From the NCBI GenBank assembly GCA_027625915.1, contig JANTQA010000051.1, forward strand, positions 1,550,501 to 1,614,500: a stretch of 64,000 bases of DNA, written 5' to 3'. Shown in pieces: positions 1-12,567 of this stretch (position 1 is the first letter of the stretch; each line of letters opens with the position of its first letter). This stretch comes from Anaeramoeba flamelloides. Its lineage: Eukaryota; Metamonada; Anaeramoebidae. Below the pieces are notes generated by a model that worked only from the letters and a program-made list of their open reading frames with translations, had not been told where the DNA came from and did not search any database. The position numbers and the translations under genes are program-made.

Positions 1-172
1 GATATACCTTTAAACAAAATTTAAGGCATAAATTAATCTAAATTAAGGCACCTTCTTTCTAATTTTTTCACCCTAATTATTCTATTCAAATTGGAATTAT
101 GTGTCTGAATTTGAGATTTTTATTGTGTATCAAATTTCGTTGAAATTTGTATCTAGAAAGTGGAACTGAATG
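1..172. mobile_element. Decayed copy of the TA-flanked hairpin MITE
   Basis: The two arms carry the family words 'aatttaaggca' and 'aatttgagattttt', and the copy ends in 'gtggaactgaatg', matching the right end of the intact copy at 25218-25417. The left tip is cut off by the window edge. The arms have diverged strongly, so this is an old copy. Confidence 0.6.
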
Positions 173-1151
173 CAAGCATCGAAACTGAAAATAAATAAAT
201 TAATTTTATATAAACGTAAAATAACTATAGGAGTCATTAGTTTATTTATTTTATTTTGTTTGTGACAAAAAAAAAAGAAATAATCTATAATTTTTTTATC
301 AAAATTTGCTTTATTGTAATTAATTATTTTTCAAAAAAAAATAAATTTCTGATTGATCGGTAAAAAAATCAAAATAAAAATGATAATTATTATTATTTAA
401 AAAGTATTTTCATTAAGTTCTTTGATTTACACTGTTTGTAGACATTGGAAGTAGATTATAAATTGTAAATTTAATCAGTTTCCCATTATTATTGTGGCGG
501 TAAATCAAAAAAATAATATAATCAGCAATTATAAAACTAAAATAATATTATCAATCTTTAAAATGAATTGATAAGATGAAAGTGCTTTTAATTACATTAC
601 AAGATTATTTGAATCAATTTTATAAATAAAATGATTAGTTGTTTTTTAAAAAAAATATATATGTTTAATTTTTGTTTATAAATAACTAAAAGAATTATTT
701 GAAAAAGTTGAAAAGAAAAAAATGAAATATACAAAATGGAATTATTTTTTTGTGAAAAGACATGACAGATTCTTTGAAAAAAAAATACCAAGAAATGTGG
801 TCTTGTTATATAAATATCAGGATATCAGAATTTCATAGGAAAAATATAGCACCAAAACAAAATATTGTAATAATTTAATTAATTTCCTGGTAATGGATAA
901 AAAAACCCATATGATTGAAAAAAAATTAATATTCATAATACCAAAGTTCGAATTTTTTCAGAGTATCTTGTTTTAATTTTATATTTTTTTTATCGTGATC
1001 AATAAAAATATTATTATGTGGGTGGGTGGGGGGGGGGGGGGTGTTAAAAATTCTAAGTAGTGACTAAACAAAGTATGTTTTATTATTGTTAAAACACCTT
1101 GATAAAAATATTGTAAATATACACGTGTCGTTAATATATCTCTTGATTTAA

Positions 1152-1186
<35 letters not shown>

Positions 1187-4004
1187 CTTTTACCGAATTA
1201 TTTTTTCATTTTATTTCTGAATCCAAATGGTATGAGTTCTGTATATTACCAAGATTGCTCAATTATTTTTATTAATACATTTCTGGAAAATTATTATTGC
1301 TTAATTTAACATTAAAATTGATAATCATTCAGTTTTTCCGATCTAATAATTTTTTTAATAGATACAAAAACAAATTTTACCTTTAAAAAAATTAAATTAT
1401 TTTCATTATATCACATGATTTTCAGAAAATGTATGAATTAATCAAACAACCTACAAAAAATAAATAAGGAACAAAAAAATAATAATTAAACTCACAATCA
1501 TTTTAATTTTCAACTCAAAAACTATTCAAAAAAAAAAAAAATTGTAGTTTATATCAATAACTGTAATCTTAATTATAATTATGTTCTTACTTATTTGATT
1601 ACTTCGAGTATACGTTAAAATTTCCTCATACTGTAGAATTTTTGAAATAGTTTTTTTTAAAAAAATTTCTAGTAGTTTTCTTGATATGTGTTATCTTTGT
1701 TTTATTTAGTTTCTTTTTTTAAATGAAAAATTTTGTTAAATTCTGTCAACTCAATTATTATATAACCATTTTATTTTTTCTTTATTTACTTCCATTTTAA
1801 ATACTTTTCCAGGGAATTTTTTATAATTATATAGAAATATTTTTTAAAAAAATGATTTGATATGATGTTGATATATTAAATTCTAGTGAATAAGTTCAAT
1901 TTACCTTATAATATGGTCAACTGGTACAAATTACAACATATAAGAAAAATTTATTTTACCATGTTGAAAATTTTAAGAATTAGAGCACATTTAACATAAA
2001 GGGGAATAATCAAGAACCCATCCAGTACATGGAATATGGAAAAAATCTTTTATTATTATTTTACTTTTTTAGATTTTTTTTATCTTTTTTATTAACTGTG
2101 TAAAGTTATTTTTTTCTTGTATTTATTTATAAAAGTATTCTTTTATTTTTCTTTTTTTAAACCGAAAGTTATCTTAGAGTTATAATCTTTTCTGCATTAT
2201 AGCGATGGATAAAAAGCTTGTTAAAAAAATCCTATTTTTCCGGTAAATTGGTTGTAATTTTTTGAATTCCGCCTTCAAAATAATAATAAAAAACTTATTA
2301 TATTTTTCAAAATTAATTCCAGAAAAAATGGCAAATTAATCATTTTTTAAGAAATAATGGTGTTGGTTAATTCTTGTTCAAAGACCTTTCTTAGCCAATA
2401 CACTTGTAATATAAAATAATTGTAAAATTATTTATTATTTTTTTTTTATTTATTTTTGATTACTATTATAGTTCATTGAAAGTAACTCTAATTTTTAAAA
2501 AATGGATTAGAAAAAAAGGAATTTTCAAAAATTATACTTTCCTCTTGTTTTTTTATCAATGGTTATCAATTTTTTTTTTTCAAAATTGGAATTCTAAAGA
2601 TATTTTTATTAATCCAACTCAACTTTTTTTGATGAAAGGAGGGGAAAAAAATAATACTTTCAAAACATATTTTTATCTTGAAAGTTTCCATTTTTTTTTT
2701 TAGTTAATTTAGTGCATTTCATACCTATTCGTCCAAAATTTGAAAATTTTCTTTCTAATAAAGATTAAAAATAAAAAAACTAACAAGAATTTTTTTTTTT
2801 AATTGTCAAATATTTTTTTTTTATTTGTAGTATTAACTTAATCCTAAACATACCGTAACTTGAACTTTCTGATTCAAAATTAAAAATTATACAATTTTTT
2901 TTTGATTATCTGGAATATAAAAATTTTACCCATCAAGTAAAATATATTATCTAATTTTTTCATCCTCCTTCAGATAACAAAAGTGGTTTTTTCTTTTTAA
3001 GAGCTAAGCCAAAAAAAAATGACAAAAAATAAACACTTTTCATGGAATATGTATATTGCTTAATTCTCAAAAAAAAGATCTTAAATAATATACTGCTAAT
3101 TACGAGCATTATATTAATTTTTCAAATTTTTCTATTAGGTTATTTTTTGTCATTTTTTATTCATAAAGATCCTAACTACCTCAAGGAAAATAACTCATCC
3201 AATTTGGTTATTTGTTTTGAAAATGAGAAAGATATTTTAGTATCTGTGTGTACTAAATATCACCTTAAAAGAAAAATTTTATGACTTATTTTCTTTAATT
3301 TAGTCAAATTGGATGACAGTTATTTGTACCTGTATGTTCCCTTAACAACAAACATTTTTTTAAAATCACACGATTATTTCGACAGAGTTATTAGCCAAAC
3401 CCATTAGACCCAAAATATCTTATTTTTTTTATCTATGAAACTTTTAAAAAAGAGTGTGATTCGGACTACCTTCTCTTTAGTAACTTCTAAATAAAAATCA
3501 AAACAGATTTAAAAAAAAATATTCAATTCAAAAATACTGCCTATTTCGATTTCTTTTTTTGATATTGATTGTTAGAAGGAACAAATTTCAATTCATGACT
3601 TTATAATGATCCAATTTAATTGTATGCGTTTTAAGAAAGTTTAGAGTTTGAAGAATAGATACCAAGTCTTCTTTATTCCCTTAAAAAAGATTCATTTTTT
3701 ATTGTTTTTTTCTTCTTTTTTAATACAAACAATGAGTTTCTTTTGGAAGTGGTTTGCAAAGGAAGACAAAAAAAAAGATTCCACAACAAATGTAAAATTA
3801 AAGTTCTTTCAAGAATCCTGTTTCTGAACCTCTCTTTTTTTAAAACTTTTCTTTTTTGAAAAACTTTTTTTTTTTTTTTTAAAATTATCAAAAAACTTTT
3901 TTTACAATTTAAATTCACATCAACAAATACACAACACCTTTTTGGCTTGAATCTTCAAAAAACAAAATGCAACAAAATCAACAAAAAACTCAAAAACAAA
4001 ACAA
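173..4004. other. Noncoding, AT-rich stretch with microsatellites
   Basis: No gene can be supported here. It holds a G run at about 1021-1041, a (TA)n tract at about 1154-1184 and many A or T runs. A weak 80-codon open frame at 3042-3284 (+) starts ATGGAATATG, has one hydrophobic segment and reads somewhat like protein toward its end (HKDPNYLKENNSSN). It has no neighbouring exon or recognisable motif, so it is left as a possible fragment only. Confidence 0.6.
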
Positions 4005-4682
4005 ATGATCCAAACATTTTGTTCTCAAAAGTCTGAAAAAATTCAAGACAAAATAAACCAAGTGAAAAATGATCTCAAAACAATTTTAGAAGAAGACAAT
4101 GATATTTCGTTTGAAACAAAAACATCAAAAACTGAAAGAGAGACCACAGATCTCAAGAAACGAGCAAAATACAAAATCCAAAAATTCCAAGAAGATTTTG
4201 GATCAGATGAAGAAAAGGCATCGTCAGAAGATGAAGATCAAAAGAAAAAAAAAAAAAATACCACAGAAAATCGAAAAGGGTTTATTTCAATGGACTATTT
4301 TGAAAAACAAAAAAATTCTGTTACTTTTAAACAAGATATGAAAAATTTAACTCGAGTTGAAATTAATAGCTCTGATTATGATGATGATTTTGATTTTTCA
4401 GAATCTGGATCTGGATCAGAATCAGGATCAGGATCAGGATCAGGATCAGGATCAGGATCAGGATCGGAATCAGAAGAAACTAATAACTCGCTAAGTAATT
4501 TAAGAAATAAATTTTCGCAAATGAAAGAAAATAGTGATAGTGAGAGCGATAGCGATCCTTTTTCAGAAGATTTTTCTGAAGATGAAAAATCTAGCGAAAA
4601 AAAGCCAATCAAAAATTTAAAAATCGCAAAAAACAACAAAAACGATGACGACAATGAAGATGATGAATTTTCAGATTTTTAG
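4005..4682 (+). CDS. Acidic, serine-rich protein with Ser-Gly repeat (unrecognised)
   Basis: An intronless frame of 225 residues. The first ~60 residues are charged and probably helical (SEKIQDKINQVKNDLKTILE). A stretch of Asp/Glu/Ser follows, then a short Lys run near residue 81. A pure Ser-Gly/Ser-Glu repeat lies at about residues 133-156, encoded by tandem GGATCA units. The tail is very acidic with many CK2-like sites (SDSESDSD) and ends DDEFSDF. The frame is richer in G and C than its flanks and uses varied codons, which supports a real gene. No catalytic domain is visible. Composition resembles nuclear or nucleolar acidic scaffold or chaperone proteins, but that is only a compositional likeness. 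The open frame on the opposite strand at 4376-4654 is a mirror of the repeat. Confidence 0.8.
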   Translation: MIQTFCSQKSEKIQDKINQVKNDLKTILEEDNDISFETKTSKTERETTDLKKRAKYKIQKFQEDFGSDEEKASSEDEDQKKKKKNTTENRKGFISMDYFEKQKNSVTFKQDMKNLTRVEINSSDYDDDFDFSESGSGSESGSGSGSGSGSGSGSESEETNNSLSNLRNKFSQMKENSDSESDSDPFSEDFSEDEKSSEKKPIKNLKIAKNNKNDDDNEDDEFSDF

Positions 4683-5264
4683 ATAATCACTTTTCACAGC
4701 TTTGGCACATCAGACAAAATGTATTTTTTTTTTGATTTTTTTTCAAAATATCCTTTTTTTGTTTTTCTTTTTTATAAATTCTTACTGACAAATCATATTT
4801 AATAGCGCTTTTTTTTTTTTTTTTTTTTCATTTTTAATTATGAAATTTAAAATCAATTAAATTTGAGGTTCGCTATCATTCAAAATCAATTAGATTATTT
4901 GATTTAATGAACGACATTTATCAATGAAATCATAAAAATGTCAATTTAAATATCATATATCAGTAACGTATATTGAAATTTGGATTTAAAAATTTAAAAT
5001 AAAAAAAAACAACCTTCATTTTTTTTTTTCCGATTTTATTTGATTTGCTGAACCAAAAAAACTATTTTAAATCATATTTTTTTTTGTTTAAAATTAGATT
5101 TTCCTCCATTACTTTTTTATATTCCTTTTTTTTTATTTTTATTTTTTGCTTATTTTCCTTTACCTTTCTAACTATAAGAAGGTTGATGAAAAATTCCCGA
5201 CAAGATCAATAAATTTCATAATTTTGATTTGTGAGGTTAAATAATTTTTAGGTGTTTTTTTGAG
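4683..5264. other. Noncoding, T-rich 3' flank
   Basis: T runs directly after the acidic-protein stop would suit a 3' untranslated region. No gene is seen. Confidence 0.5.
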
Positions 5265-5401
5265 AATAACTGGCGTTATTTAAGTGAATTCGAAAAAATA
5301 TGCTGATTGTAATTCTCGATAGGTGTGATATTGTAAATGTCACCTAGAGAGAATTATAATCAGCTTATTTTGGAGAAATGAACAAAATTGCACGAGTTAT
5401 T
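5265..5401. mobile_element. Small foldback element or hairpin (137 bp)
   Basis: An imperfect palindrome running from AATAACTGGCG to GCACGAGTTATT. The core is strongest: GCTGATTGTAATTCTC pairs with GAGAATTATAATCAGC around a short loop near 5330. No coding content. It is probably a MITE of a few hundred bases or less, and no second copy was noticed in the window. Confidence 0.55.
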
Positions 5402-5731
5402 ATTTGAAACTGGCTAGTTAAGGACAATAATTAAAATAAAATGCAAAATAAACCAAAAACAAAAAATATATTTCCAATTTTATTCTGGAAAATAAATAAC
5501 AAAAAATGTAAAAAATTCTACCAATTTTTTTAATAATTTTGAAAATTTTTCACTCAGACAGAATTTCCCAAAACCATCTTTAAATTACCAAACTCAAATA
5601 AATTGATCAATTTGATCGAGAACTTTCCAACTTGTTATTATTTATTTATATTGTTTGTTAAAAACATTAAAATTGAATGAATCCTATGATTAAAAGACTC
5701 TTTTAATTTTCACCTTTTTCGAAAATTAGTA

Positions 5732-6134
5732 TACAGTCAATCCAAAGATACCGTGAATTTTTATATGAATCAAATTTAGATGCTGATATAGAATTTTAAA
5801 AAGAAGGATATGAGAATAATAAAGCTCATATTGAAAAAAAAAATTCCTAAATGAACCAATATTCAAGAATTTTTTCTGATACAAGAAAAATTATTTTTCA
5901 GATCCCTAAATTGCTTCAAACCTGGAAAATCTGTTGAGATGGTACTTAAAAGTTTTTCTTGAAAATGAATTTATTTTTCGATCAGATTAGAAAAATATTT
6001 TGCATATCAACTCATCTAAGAATTTTTTTTTTCAATATGAGCTTTATTATTCTCATATCCTTCTTTTTAAAATTCTATATCAGCATCTAAATTTGATTCA
6101 TATAAAAATTCACGGTAGCCTTGGAACAGCTGTG
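5732..6134. mobile_element. Foldback element with ~110-bp arms
   Basis: The left arm (about 5732-5853) and the right arm (about 6022-6134) are reverse complements. Over about 95 bases from ACCGTGAATTTTTATATG inward they are nearly perfect. The outer tips are only similar (TACAGTCAATCC against CACAGCTGTTCC). The ~170-bp centre has no open frame. The TACAG start suggests a TA-targeting Tc1/mariner-type MITE; the diverged tips leave the exact ends uncertain. Confidence 0.75.
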
Positions 6135-6461
6135 AGCTGTTATACTTGATGAACATAAAATTTACTAATTTGACTTATCCAACAACTCTTCTAATTTTGA
6201 TAATTAGAAACTTTCACCATCATCCTACAGAATTATTTTGAATGATAACAATAACAATTCAAAATTTGAAAATAGCCAAAATTGAAATAGTAGGCAAGTG
6301 TCAAAACGTTGATCTAAAGTATAAGCTAATTAAATAATATTTGTAACGATGTTATTTTTTGTCATTTTTTTATCCTAGCACTGAAGAAAATGATAATTTT
6401 ATTAAATTTATCTAAAAATGTAGATTCATTGTTATACAAATTGATTTTTTAGAACGCGTAG

Positions 6462-7219
6462 TTAAGGGATTAGCGTCAACCAAGGAGAAGCCTAGGATTT
6501 AAGTGTGTTGTTATTGGTCCTAACCACATTAGTGCTACATTGTTCAAATGTCTCTAAAAAATCGATTAGTCAAGTAGTAATATTTGTTGATCTCATCAAT
6601 TAAAAATGATCTATGTATTAGTAAAAAACCCAACAATTTCAGAATAAAATCTGCATTTCGCCACAAATTTAAAGGTTGAATTATCAATATTTAGGCTACT
6701 AAGTCACAAAATGTCTTTCTTAAATTTGTGGCCAAATCTAGATTTGTTACTAAAAAATTCCTTTTTTTTAAAAAATTAAATAATTAACTAATAAATTTTT
6801 TTTAACTAATTATTTCTCAAATCATGGAAATATATTGATGCTACAATGAGCTTTATCAAAAGCAAACAAAACCAATCAGTCTTTGTACTTTTATGTTGAT
6901 GATTATTGAGTTAATCTTTCAAATTAAAAAAGTATTAAGATATTTACTTTTGGAAGTTTCTAAATCTAAATTATTAAATACCAGAATACTGTATTTTGGG
7001 GTTTTTATTTTTAGATTTGGAAAAGGAATTAAAAAAAATTTTTTCAAAATGAAATTTTTTAATTGTGATCCTTTGTAAAAAATGTAATAATTTATTGTGC
7101 AATAAGATTTATAATAGATTTTTTAGAGCTGTTTCAGCCATGGTATACTAAAATCGTTTACACCCAATAACAACATAACTTTGATTATAGAGAAATCTAG
7201 GGTGACGCTAACCCCTTAA
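6462..7219 (+). mobile_element. TTAA-flanked MITE, copy 1
   Basis: The element starts TTAAGGGATTAGCGTC and ends GACGCTAACCCCTTAA, so TTAA lies at both edges with ~15-bp inverted tips. Two more full-length copies lie at 47468-48233 and 61864-62627, and all share the whole interior. Inside is a second palindrome, where 'catttcgccacaaattta' pairs with 'taaatttgtggccaaat' near 6655-6740. The 61-codon frame at 6893-7078 lies in this repeat and is not conserved as protein. TTAA at both ends is the target-site hallmark of piggyBac-type transposons, so this is called a piggyBac-like MITE by inference. Confidence 0.8.
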
Positions 7220-7229
7220 TAGAAAGAAA

Positions 7230-8080
7230 TTATCAATTAAAATAAATCGATAAAATTATTAGAGATTTTGCCAGTAATCTGAATAATGAAAAAACTGAAA
7301 ATCCAATGCCAAAAGAAATTATTTACCTTTGTATTTGGCTTGATGAGAAAAGCCCATTTAAAGTTTAACATTGGTAAAGTTAAGACCGATTTCAAAAATT
7401 AATCAATATCTTATAACAAAAAAATTTTTTCAATGGATACAAAATTCATTTTTCAAAGCTGTCTTATATAGCCAAGTACTATATTTTAATTAAAAAGATT
7501 TGATTTTACAAAATCTGAATTCAATATTCATATGGATTAACCAAAAAATAACAAATTTTTATTATCCAATAGATACCCCCCTGCATTTATTATTATAACT
7601 GGAGTCAAATTTAACTATGATAGAATAACGATTCATAAAAGAAGATTTAAAATAATTCAAAAATTCAAATTCTTAGGATTTAATAAAATTATTATAATCT
7701 TAAATTTGGAGAACATAAATTATAAAGTATTAACTGATAGCCAGACAATTTATGGGAATTAGAAGTTGAACTTGATAAATACCGAATCAAACCATGGGAA
7801 AATGACCAGAGTTGGGAGTTTAGTTTGGTTTTCCATAACCCAAAGGGGTTGAGTAAAATCTTTGATTTTCCTCAATTAGTTTAATTTTTTGAAAACATAA
7901 GGATAAAAGAGCTTTAAAATTGGAGGCCTCAACTTCACTTTTGAAACTCAGAAATTTTACAAATTATGTAAATTGGTATCCTTAATTTATGGATGGGCAT
8001 TCATCAAAATTTTTGTTATTTATCGAAAAAATCAAAAAAAAAAAATGCATTTTAATTGTTAATTTGGATATTTCCCCCCG
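7230..8080 (+). pseudogene. Decayed coding tract, family not recognised
   Basis: Several successive stretches on the + strand read like real protein (for example NPMPKEIIYLCIWLDEK, GVKFNYDRITIHKRRF, WELEVELDKYRIKPW, SWEFSLVFHNPKGL). They do not share one frame and stops intervene, so the tract is broken in several places. The biased composition and clustered Trp, Pro and charged residues stand out from the surrounding AT noise. It starts just after the TTAA MITE. It could be an old host gene or an old mobile-element gene; the motif set does not decide between them. Confidence 0.5.
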
Positions 8081-8168
8081 GATTACCTAACCTAGGAAAA
8101 TAACTGAAAATTTTTGAATCCAAATTTCAAAAAAAAATAGTATATTTGATTTATTTAATAATAATAAT

Positions 8169-8704
8169 AAATCCTAATTCAAATTTTTTAACACAACTAA
8201 ATTTGATTTTTGACAAAACTAAATAAGATTATTTAATCAATTCAAGAAGAAATACTAAATCAGAACCTTTCGTTATTGGAAATGTTCACAATTATTAATT
8301 ACAATGTTCACAAAGCTAAAAATAAATAATTATCACTGCAAATAATTTATCGGTGTGTAATAAATTTTCGAGGGGGGAAACAAAAAATATATAATTTATT
8401 TTTTTTATATTCTATTAACAATTATCAATTGATCAAATGGTTCAAAGTCAACTAATTTTATTTGAGTCCTTCTGTTTTGAAGAACTCAACTTTAATCGAA
8501 TGTCATCTGTTCAAAAAAATCTTCTAATCAAACGAAAAAGGTTACATAATTCAGAAAATGGGATGAAAACAATAAAACATAAAAGATGAAAAAATGATTT
8601 TCATATTTTACATAAATCAAAATTATTTCCAATTTGAATTTAATTATATTATTGTGGTTATCTGAATCGTTTTAGATATGTGAAAATTTTTGGAATTTTC
8701 GTTC
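8169..8704. mobile_element. 530-bp MITE (family with AACACACC inner tip), diverged copy
   Basis: Aligns by eye over its full length with the copies at 18224-18755 and 27563-28099. Shared words include 'aaataaataattatca', 'caactaattttatttgag', 'aaaagatgaaaaaatgattt' and 'attattgtg'. Ends are weaker here than in the other two copies, so it is the oldest of the three. No coding capacity. Confidence 0.65.
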
Positions 8705-11700
8705 CCTTTTGATATTTTTAGAAAAAAATATTAGATATATTTATTATGCCGGGTTTTTAATAGATGGGTTTTATCGTTTTTGTTGAAATTTATTATTAAA
8801 ACTTTATGAACCTGGGGAGTTTTTATAGGTGCAATGATGTGATATAAGATACTAGGATTTTCTAGGTTCGGTTGGAATGGGTAAAAATCAAAAATTTTAT
8901 TGAATTATTAAAATTCTGTAAAACCTAACAACATTTTTTTTTTTTAATTTAAGAAAGAATAAGAAAATTTCAAAAAAAAAATCTTTGAAAAGCCTTATTA
9001 ACATTAAGAAAAGTTAAGATTTGTATGTTCTTTTAAAATTAATATGTTTACAAGTAAAAAATATTATTTTCAAGAATTTTAATTTTATAAAGAAATTGAG
9101 AAATTTGCTCGAAGAATTTCCAATGTAAGTGGCTTAAAATAATTTTTGAAATTAAAAAATTTTTTTAATCCATTTCAGAGAAATATTTTTTGCTGTAATT
9201 AATTGACTCTTAAAAGACAATTTTTGAAATTTTCTTTTAATTTCAAACATTGGAAAAAAGCTAACGATTTTTTTTTTTTTAATTCTTGTTTTTGTTTCGA
9301 AAATCAATTTATTTTCTAATCAAAACAAAAATTAGAAAAAAAACTAACCCTAAATAAGAAGAATTAGTAACAACTTGGTTAAATAATAATAATAATAATA
9401 ATAATAATGGTGATTTTATAAAACCAATTTTATAATTAAATCATAATATTCTTTGTCTAAATTATTTTCACATCCTAAAAATACATTGAAAATACATAAA
9501 TATCGTAGAAAAAAATATAACGATGACCAATCTTTGGGTTTTTATTTGTAAATAATTATTTTATAAATATTGAAATTAAAAAAATGAAAAATAGTTGCTT
9601 TTGACTGGTTCTAAATACAATAAATTTGTCCGGTAATTATTATTATTTTGTATTTAAATCTTAATATTCTATTTTTCTCTTTTTGGTAAGCAATTAAAAA
9701 AAATTCACAATGAATATTTTTAATTGGGGTTCAAATCAAAAAAAAAAAAACAATAATTGATTGTTCAATAGGATTTTCAATGGATTTTTTAACATTTGCT
9801 TGAACTATATAGCACTAATAAACCTCAGTTCAAATATATTGATTTTCTCAAGATTGAAAATAGGCAAAAAACAAACACAATTTGTTCTATTATTCCAAAA
9901 ATAATATTAAAACACATTTAAGTTGCCTAGTATGAATGTTTTTATATTTTACTCATTTTTATTCCAATAAAAGAAAAAAATATAAAACAAAACAATAACA
10001 AATCGAAATCTTCAAAATGATGAAAAGAGTTCAACAAAAAAATTATATTGGTAAATTTGTTGAAATTTCACCAACAATTGTTGTTCGATCAAATGATAAG
10101 ATACTATCAACAAATGTATTTGATTTTTTGATTTAACAGAACACAACACTATACCTTCTATCAATCATTCGAAAAAAAAATCGATCTAATGAAACCGATT
10201 GAGTAACTCGAAAAAAAGAAATGAAAACAAAATAGAAATAACAAAAAATGAAAAAATAGTTTTTAAAATCTATATTATTTGTTATTTGAATGTAAAGGGT
10301 GGTATTGTTATTCTTGCAGCTTTTTAAACTGGGTTCAAAATTTTGGAATTTGGTTTATAATTTACTTCCAATAACAATATACTTTAATATTTGCCGAATA
10401 TATGGGAATACTAATCCCTTAAGGACATAATTTCCTACGATAACAAGGCAAAATTTTAAAATATGTTATTGATAATATTATCTACTTACAAAGTTTGTAT
10501 ATGCCAAGTGTCAAAAAATTCCGATCGACGAAGAAATACATAAAAGAAAATTCGTTTAGTTAGATCAATTTTTTTGTTCCATTTTTTCTGAAAAAGAAAA
10601 CTTTTAAATTTATTTTTTTTCTCAAATCCTAACAATTTTTTACCCCTTTTATTGTCATTTTGATCATTATTATACAATAACAAGTCTTTGTTATAAGTTC
10701 TATTAATATAAGATTTTTTTTCTTTTTTGAGAAAAAATTTTTGGTTAACCAAAAAATTAAAATCATTTCTTCAACATCTTAAAAAATATTGTATTTTTTT
10801 AAGAATAGTAGTTATAATAATCAAAGTTTTAAAGTCATTTAAAAATTTTACCAAGAAATTTTATTTTTGTTTTACTATGAAATTCGATTTTTCAAAATTA
10901 AATTTTCTTGAAGATATTTGGGAAGAAGTAATTTTATCCTTAAAATTCAAAATTATTTTTTTTTCTGACATAAATGATTTGAATTGTTATAAGTATTCTT
11001 GTGAATAAGACCAAACAGTTTGTTGAAATAATTTTTGAATATGTTAAAAATTTTTTTTTGCAATATTTTTTGATTTTTTGAAAATCAGAACTTTTTTAAA
11101 GCATTAAAGAAAAAAATTTTTTGTATAATTGATCTCAATTTAATTGATAAACTATTGTTATAGTTCTACTAAATATTCATTTATTGAATCACCTATACCA
11201 CAATAAGTTTTATTGGCTGATATTTGAATTGAAATTTTAATTATTGAAAATATTAACCAAAAGAAAAAATTTGCTTTCAAAATTAATACTTTCCAACATA
11301 AAACGAAAAATATGTTTTCCGATTTTCAAGAATTAACTTAATTCATAAACAAAATAATAGGTTAACTTTTTTTCGTTTTATTTTTGGAAATATGCAAATT
11401 TTGAATTTCAAAAAAGAGAAACAAATTAATAAATTATTTAAATTAGGTTAACTCATCCATTTCATAAGTCGAAACATAAATTACAAAAAAAAAAAAATTT
11501 TTCAAGATCTTTACAAGATTTCATTTTATTTTCAAAAATGACTACTTCCTAAATAAGAAATTTTTTCTTTTTAAAAGTTTTCAAATCTGTTTAATAATCA
11601 TAAAAAGTTAATGTTATCACAAAAAATGTGCCTATCACCTAAATCAAATAAAACTTTTTAGGTAAAGATTCAGTTCAAGTCGTAAAAATGAAGAAATTTG

Positions 11701-12039
11701 AAATAGAGTTTTTAAATAAATTCGAAAAAATTAACAATTAGGCCCTGAAAAAATTTTGAGTCAAAGAAAAAAAATAAAAAAAAAAATGTTTTTTTTCTGA
11801 GCAGAAAGCAAGTTCCAATATTTTTTTATTTTTGAAAAATAGGTCAAAGAATAATAAAAATAAAAAGAAAGTTCTTTTTTTTTTCTACTTTTTGATTTTT
11901 TATGGAGATTATTTGTCTGTCAAATAAATTGAAAAGTATTTAATGTTTTTTTTATAAAATTTTGAAAGTGAAAAGAAATTTTTTCATTCTTAAGATCCTC
12001 CATAAAAAGATCGATATTCATAATCGAAAGTGGTTATAT
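8705..12039. other. Noncoding, repeat-derived stretch
   Basis: Holds an (AAT)n tract at about 9382-9408. A region near 10020-10365 resembles a diverged 530-bp-type element ('gatcaaatgataagatactatc') and ends in 'ttttggaatttggttt'. A segment at about 11030-11560 is shared with about 31500-32040 ('acataaattacaaaaaa...caagatttcattttat'). The overlapping open frames at 10486-10752 (-) and 10727-11008 (+) are Lys/Asn/Phe-rich with no domain and are not called. Confidence 0.5.
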
Positions 12040-12536
12040 TTAGAGTTGTCCACAGTCAACAATTTGGATTTTCTTACTTGGTCTTCCACTTGATGACGAG
12101 CATTCATGAATTTTATCAAGAACACTCATACCATTCATAACTTCACCAAAAACAACGTGTTTGTTATCTAACCATGTACATGGAATGAATGTGATGAAAA
12201 ATTGGGATCCATTTGTGTTTGGTCCTGCGTTAGCCATGGAAAGTTGTCCTTTTTTAGTGTGCTTTACTGAAAAATTCTCGTCTTCGAATTTTGTTCCATA
12301 GATGGATTCACCACCTCTTCCGTCACCTCGTGTGAAATCTTTTGAATCATAAAAAATAAATTGTTGAAAAAAAGGAAAATAAAATTTTTGAGAATTAAAA
12401 AAATTAAAAAGTAAAAAAGGAGAAAAAAAAAAAAGAAAAAAATACAAACCTCCTCCCTGTAAGTTAATCCAAAATTAAGTGTATCAATTTGTAATTTTAA
12501 AAAGAACATCAAAAACAATAAAGCGGAGAGAGAGAG

Positions 12537-12567
<31 letters not shown>

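Noticed and set aside
1021-1041. G-rich run as a telomere-like repeat
   Set aside because: A single homopolymer tract without a repeated unit.
4376-4654. Open frame on the minus strand opposite the acidic repeat gene
   Set aside because: It is the antisense reading of the Ser-Gly/Asp repeat and has no independent signal.
6893-7078. 61-codon frame
   Set aside because: Lies inside the TTAA MITE and is not conserved as protein in the other two copies.
10486-11008. Two overlapping opposite-strand frames, one with a GTAAGT-like donor
   Set aside because: Low-complexity Lys/Asn/Phe composition, no domain, no matching second exon; one overlaps the other almost end to end.
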